Source: Alloprevotella sp. OH1205_COT-284 (GTDB lineage: Bacteria; Bacteroidota; Bacteroidia; Bacteroidales; Bacteroidaceae). Taken from it: a stretch of DNA of 46,297 bases. Numbering within the stretch: the first letter of the stretch is position 1; each line of letters opens with the position of its first letter. The stretch covers positions 1-46,297 of the forward strand of contig NZ_RQYI01000018.1 in NCBI RefSeq assembly GCF_003859795.1. Reading direction: 5' to 3'. The notes below the pieces were generated by a model. That model was not told the DNA's origin, did no database searches, and worked only from the letters and a program-made list of their open reading frames with translations. Shown here one piece after another: positions 42,519-46,297 of this stretch. The position numbers were made by a program, and so were the translations under genes.

Positions 42519-44261
42519 TTATACCTCCTCTTTCAGTTGCCATTTGCTTACTCGTTCCTGTGTTTCCGTCATATTGCGATATAGTGGGCAGTTGTCCATC
42601 AATTCTCCGTGCGTTCCCGTCGCCACGATCTGCCCCTTGTCCATCACGACAATACGTTCCATCTCCTGAATAGTGTTGAGACGGTGGGCGATGGTGATGA
42701 CGGTCTTGTTACGCTGCAATTCATCCAAAGCCTCTTGAATAAGTTTTTCATTTTCTCCGTCCAAAGCAGCGGTGGCTTCGTCGAGAATGACAATCGGCGA
42801 GTCTTTGAGCAACATCCGGGCAATAGAAATACGCTGTTTTTCTCCGCCGGAGAATTTTACGCCCGCTTCGCCTGCCAAGGTATCGTAACCATTGGGGAGT
42901 TCCACGATAAAGTCGTGTATGCGCGCCCTTCGCGCCACCGTTTCCACCTCCTCTTGCGTGGCGGAGGGCTTGCCGATACGGATATTGTCCCGAATGCTCG
43001 TGTTGAAAAGGAATACCTCCTGTTGCACCATCGAGAAGAAATCGGCAATGTTTCGTTCGGAGAGTTCCGCAAGGTTCTCTCCGCCCAGACGGACGGTTCC
43101 TGACTGCGATTGCCAGAAACCCATCATCAGACTTGCCAGTGTGCTTTTGCCTGACCCCGATTCTCCCACAATAGCCGTATGGCTGCCCTTGGGGAATTGC
43201 AAACTGACATCGGATAATGCACTGTCTTTCTTATTCGGGTAGGCGAATGTAACGTGCTCGAAACTGACATCGGTCTGTATAGCGTCCGTATCCTTATCCG
43301 CTGTGTCCTTTACCGGTACTTCGGTAATAGACTGCACCTTTGCCAGCGATTGCCCATAGACGATTCGAAAATGTTGGAACGTAGCCAGTTTGGCAAAGGA
43401 AGACGAGAACAGTCCTCCCAATATCAAGGCAAGAATGAAACGTGCCACGGTCAGTTCGCCCGAACTCATCAGCCATAGACCGACAAGAGTCATTACCACG
43501 ATACCGCCCTCCAAGAACATCGTGATGAGCGTCATCGGTACGGTAACGCTGAACATACTCCGCTTCACCCAGCGGATATAATCGCGCATATTGCCAAGTA
43601 CTCGTTCCGTGCGTGTTTCCTCGTGGCTGAATGCCTTGATAACCGGTATTGTAGCCACATATTCCAGGAGGTCTTCCGACATCTTCTGCGTACTTTCCAT
43701 AAAGTGTTGGAAGCTCTTGCCCCAAAGCGTTTTGACTGCCATCTGCAAAAGAAACGCCAACGGTAGCAGCGATACGAGTGCCAGCCCCAGCCGCCAATCC
43801 AATACCATAACAATTCCCCATAGCAAGGTGGGGAAAAGCGTTGCCGATAGGATTTCGGGCAGTCCGTGTGCCAGATAAATCTCGATTTGCTCCACGTCGT
43901 GGTTGATGATATTCACCAAATCGCCCACCTTGCGCTCCTGAAAGAAACCGAGTGGCAACCGTTGCAAGTGGTTTACAATGCGCAACCTCAACCGTGTGAG
44001 GGCATTGTAAGCCGAGCGGTGCGCCCGCCAAATCGAAGTTCCGTAAAACACACTGCGAAGCAGGGCAAGCAGCACCATCGCCACTCCAGCAATCCAAATC
44101 ATAGCAGAAGTGAGCGTACCATCCATCAGCCTGTCTACCGCCCATACCACAAGCAGCAGAGGCAGTGTGCCGAAAACAAGATGCAGTATGACCACCGCAT
44201 TGGAGAGCAGGCTACGACTCTCCCGTTCCTCATCGAGAGGCTTGATTTTTTGTTTATCCAT
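42519..44261 (-). CDS. ABC half-transporter (exporter fold) A
   Basis: 580 residues. Transmembrane half 1-330, ATPase with Walker A VGESGSGKSTLASLMMGF (about 363-380), signature FSGGEKQRISIARMLL (first Leu and Gln replaced by Phe and Glu), Walker B VILDEATAALDGEN and H-loop IAHRL. YbtP-like member of the pair with the downstream gene. Divergent from the TonB-dependent receptor, suggesting a joined iron, heme or metal uptake locus; substrate unknown. Confidence 0.9.
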   Translation of the reverse strand: MDKQKIKPLDEERESRSLLSNAVVILHLVFGTLPLLLVVWAVDRLMDGTLTSAMIWIAGVAMVLLALLRSVFYGTSIWRAHRSAYNALTRLRLRIVNHLQRLPLGFFQERKVGDLVNIINHDVEQIEIYLAHGLPEILSATLFPTLLWGIVMVLDWRLGLALVSLLPLAFLLQMAVKTLWGKSFQHFMESTQKMSEDLLEYVATIPVIKAFSHEETRTERVLGNMRDYIRWVKRSMFSVTVPMTLITMFLEGGIVVMTLVGLWLMSSGELTVARFILALILGGLFSSSFAKLATFQHFRIVYGQSLAKVQSITEVPVKDTADKDTDAIQTDVSFEHVTFAYPNKKDSALSDVSLQFPKGSHTAIVGESGSGKSTLASLMMGFWQSQSGTVRLGGENLAELSERNIADFFSMVQQEVFLFNTSIRDNIRIGKPSATQEEVETVARRARIHDFIVELPNGYDTLAGEAGVKFSGGEKQRISIARMLLKDSPIVILDEATAALDGENEKLIQEALDELQRNKTVITIAHRLNTIQEMERIVVMDKGQIVATGTHGELMDNCPLYRNMTETQERVSKWQLKEEV

Positions 44262-44289
44262 ATATGTATCGTTTTGATTTTCTAAGGTG

Positions 44290-44297
44290 CAAAAGTA
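44290..44297 (-). promoter_or_regulatory. -7 box for the ABC transporter operon
   Basis: Minus strand TACTTTTG fits TAnnTTTG, about 30 bases before the ABC gene start at 44261. Confidence 0.5.
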
Positions 44298-44320
44298 CGG
44301 AGACGCACAGGGGTAAAATA

Positions 44321-44347
44321 ACCCGAATGAACATTACACTACCCGAA
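44321..44347. promoter_or_regulatory. Direct repeat ACCCGAA in the ABC-TonB gap
   Basis: ACCCGAA at 44321-44327 and 44341-44347, exactly 20 bases apart, with an inverted TCGGGT at 44422-44427 at the receptor's -7 box. Possible operator for a regulator of the divergent uptake genes, AraC-type by spacing, but no such regulator is seen in the window. Confidence 0.4.
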
Positions 44348-44426
44348 AACGATAACCTGACACATATAAAACTCAATAGGGGTATAGGTCTGGATAGTAG
44401 GGATATTTCTTTATTCGATAGTCGGG

Positions 44427-44434
44427 TAATTTTG
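44427..44434 (+). promoter_or_regulatory. -7 box for the TonB-dependent receptor
   Basis: TAATTTTG fits TAnnTTTG about 27 bases before ATG 44461. The inverted TCGGGT overlaps it. Confidence 0.5.
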
Positions 44435-44460
44435 CACGAGTTTTCATAAACAGATAAGAT

Positions 44461-45885
44461 ATGTCAATCGACTCAATAGTTCATTTATACAAAAGAGTGC
44501 TCATCGTCAGCTCCCTATTGCTGTGGGCCTATCCGATGTTTGCACAACTGCATTCCATCGAAATAAAAGTTATTGATGCAGAGAATGGAAACAGTATAGA
44601 ATTTGCCACGGTGCAATGGAAAGGTCTGAACGAACCTTCGTACAAGAACGGTACAACCACCAACAGAAAAGGGGTGGCGAAACTAAATATACCTGCCCAT
44701 CAAAAACTGGTACTAAAGGTGAGTTATGTAGGTTATCAGACAATTACCGACACGATTACGGCAAATGAGAAGCGTCATACCCTGAAGTTACGTCCGGAAT
44801 CGACGGAATTGGCAAATGTGGTAGTCTTCGGAAAAACAAAAGCACAGGTTATCAGAGAGTCGCCCGAAGCGATTTCAGTGATAAACGCAAAGGAATTGCA
44901 AGGTCGTTCCGTTTCTTTAGAAACCATCTTGAACAAAACCATCGGCTTGAAGGTCGGGCAGACAGGTGGATTGGGAAGCAGTTCGAGGATTATTGTTCAC
45001 GGTTTGGAGGGAAACCGTATTCAGATTCTTTGGGATGGTATTCCGATGAATACTTCAGACGGAGCCTTTTCGCTTGATGAAATTCCGATAGACATTATCG
45101 AACGGATAGAGGTCTATAAAAGCATTATCCCTGCACGTTTCGGTTGCGATGGCTTGGGTGGTGCCGTCAATATCGTCACGAAGGAGTTCAGCACGGACTA
45201 TTTGGATGCTTCGTACGAACTTGGTTCTTACCAGACACACAAGGGAAGTGTCTTCTCGCGCAAGAACTTTCCGAAGAGCGGTATTCTGCTCGGTGCGGGA
45301 GGGTATTATGCTTCTGCAAAGAATGATTACTCATTTAGAGTTCCCGAAAGAGAAAACCTGTTGGTGAAGCGTGACCACGACCGTTTTCGTTCGTATATGC
45401 TGAAAGGGAAAGTCGCTTTCACGAAACTTTGGTTCGATGAGATTAGTACCGAGTTCGGGTATTACAACCGTTTCAATGAGATACAAGGAGTATTGAAGAA
45501 TATCCAGCACGCTGAAAACAAATCCGGGATGTTTATGCTCGAAAACAAGCTGATGAAAAGCGGGATGCTGAACAACCGCCTTAACTTCGAGTCGCATTTC
45601 TCCCTATCGCATACAACGAACAATTTTGTGGATACGGCACGGGTGAATCACGATTTCGAGGGAAACATATATCCGAGTCCAAACGGGCAGGGAGAAACGG
45701 GAGATGTCCCCCACAGCTCAAATGACAAAGGTTTGGAAATCAACGAACGCATTAACCTTGATTGCAGATTGTCCGCCAATTACGAAACGGGCTACTATAC
45801 CTACAATACCAAGACGGGCGAATGCTCCCAAACACCCATCATCACTACCGTGGGAGTACCTTCAAGTTTAGTCGCGTTTGAGTAA
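44461..45885 (+). pseudogene. TonB-dependent receptor, truncated
   Basis: Signal peptide (LIVSSLLLWAYPMFAQ, cleavage near 29), a carboxypeptidase-like regulatory domain (about 30-115), plug domain (SRIIVHGLEGNRIQILWDGI near 180-200; RIEVYKSIIPARFG), and the first barrel strands. The family usually exceeds 650 residues, but this frame stops at 474, and the last ~35 residues (after about 45785) do not look like receptor. The barrel is cut off, so it is probably non-functional. It was the outer-membrane partner of the divergent ABC pair. Confidence 0.78.
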
Positions 45886-45953
45886 CCAAATACGATATAC
45901 GGAAGAACTCATAAGAAACCCATCAAAATCACCTAAGCTTTCAGCTGATTACA

Positions 45954-45987
45954 CCTAAGCTTTTATTCAAAAGCTTAGGAGCTTTTT
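45954..45987 (+). terminator. Hairpin terminator upstream of the HU-like gene
   Basis: CCTAAGCTTTT (45954-45964), loop ATTC, AAAAGCTTAGG (45969-45979), then AGCTTTTT: a perfect 11-bp stem with T-run. A direct copy of CACCTAAGCTTT occurs about 20 bases upstream. No gene is seen between 45886 and 46093. Confidence 0.75.
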
Positions 45988-46000
45988 ATAATAAATCAAG

Positions 46001-46008
46001 TACATTTG
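46001..46008 (+). promoter_or_regulatory. -7 box of the HU-like gene
   Basis: TACATTTG fits TAnnTTTG, about 90 bases upstream of ATG 46094. An unusually good Shine-Dalgarno AGGAGG occurs at about 46074-46079. Confidence 0.5.
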
Positions 46009-46093
46009 CGTTATCGAACAAGAAGCCTTTGTCGAAAGTCAATACCTCCGAATTCGGCAGGGGGGAAGTAAAAGGAGGAAAAACTATTGAACT

Positions 46094-46297
46094 ATGGCTA
46101 ACAAACCATTACAGTTCGTTCTTGTAGAACGCAAATTGAACGTCGGCGCAAATGCCGGTAAAGTCGTGCAAATCGCCCAACCAACGGGTAGACATCGAGT
46201 GAGTTTCCGCAATTTTTGTGAGCGTGTGGCGAAATCGACCACATTCAACCGTCAGGAAGTGGAAGCCGTATTGAACTACGCCACCGAGATTGCCAGA
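46094..46297 (+). CDS. HU-like DNA-binding protein, partial
   Basis: First 68 codons only; the window ends. MANKPLQFVLVERKLNVGAN then AGKVVQIAQPTGRHRVSFRN and VAKSTTFNRQEVEAVLNYAT match the HU/IHF-like (HU-HIG) DNA-binding domain common in Bacteroidetes. The last segment is the start of the dimerisation helices. It has its own promoter and follows a strong terminator, so it is a unit separate from the receptor remnant and may be chromosomal. Confidence 0.85.
   Translation, partial: MANKPLQFVLVERKLNVGANAGKVVQIAQPTGRHRVSFRNFCERVAKSTTFNRQEVEAVLNYATEIAR

Noticed and set aside
37666-46093. CTnPg1-type attachment core (TTTTC, four bases, AAAA)
   Set aside because: No exact copy was noticed near the integrases or the receptor end; the nearest, TTTTCATAAACAG around 44440, does not match.
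1-46297. CRISPR arrays, rRNA or tRNA genes
   Set aside because: No regularly spaced repeat array and no tRNA or rRNA-like segment was noticed by reading; a tRNA/CRISPR scan was not possible.

Overview
The window is most of an integrative conjugative element (CTnDOT/CTnPg1-like conjugative transposon) from a member of the Bacteroidota, most likely Porphyromonas or a close oral/gut relative. The basis is a Bacteroidetes-type tra operon (TraA to TraP families), a Bacteroidetes MOBP-like relaxase with VirD4-type coupling protein, an RteC remnant, exc-type topoisomerase III, a giant methylase/helicase, Xis-like helix-turn-helix proteins, two IntDOT-like tyrosine recombinases, and promoters of the Bacteroidetes type (-7 box TAnnTTTG, no strong Shine-Dalgarno). 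The species is inferred, not proven.

Layout. 1-90: end of an unidentified insertion sequence that cuts traP. 91-13283 (minus strand): transfer operon, read right to left from a ParA protein (traA) through two DUF3408 proteins, a membrane protein, a second ParA-like ATPase, a traD-like protein, then traE, F, G, I, J, K, L, M, N, O and the broken traP. 13284-13854: divergent control region with a long tra leader and a possible oriT. 13855-18020 (plus): mobilization accessory protein, relaxase, coupling protein and a small zinc-binding membrane protein. 18100-18945: NYN-domain nuclease gene with a folded leader and its own terminator. 18962-19336: broken rteC. 19311-24506 (minus): an AT-richer cassette holding a LytTR response regulator, a LytS-like kinase, a kinase-like protein lacking the phospho-accepting His, a serine hydrolase and an outer-membrane protein. 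24838-34446 (plus): DUF3945-type repeat protein, topoisomerase III, DUF1896 protein and an 1830-residue methylase/SNF2 helicase. 34535-36032: four small Xis-like DNA-binding proteins. 36151-37002: HxlR regulator divergent from a SnoaL-like protein. 37068-40760: two tyrosine recombinases lying between inverted copies of a RhuM-like gene. 40818-44261 (minus): two exporter-type ABC half-transporters. 44461-45885: truncated TonB-dependent receptor. 46094-46297: start of an HU-like DNA-binding protein.

How it works together. The integrases and Xis-like proteins would excise and integrate the element. The relaxase nicks oriT, the coupling protein hands DNA to the Tra (type IV-like) channel, and topoisomerase III and the helicase/methylase process or protect the DNA. 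The ABC pair, TonB receptor remnant, HxlR/SnoaL pair and LytTR cassette look like cargo.

The most notable finding is a 16-bp sequence, GCCACAAGTACGCAGT, found four times. Three copies lie exactly 36 bp upstream of a TAnnTTTG promoter box: before the tra operon, before the DUF3945/topoisomerase operon, and between two divergent xis-like genes. The fourth lies inside the traD-like gene, 35 bp from such a box, in the direction of traE-traP. At the first two promoters an imperfect second copy lies 21 bp upstream. This looks like an element-wide regulon that would switch on conjugation, DNA processing and excision together. The element's rteC is broken, and candidate regulators encoded here are the LytTR protein and the Xis-like proteins. 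A second dispersed motif, a leader of the form CACCACTAAAATCC...GTAAAA, precedes at least six genes across the element.
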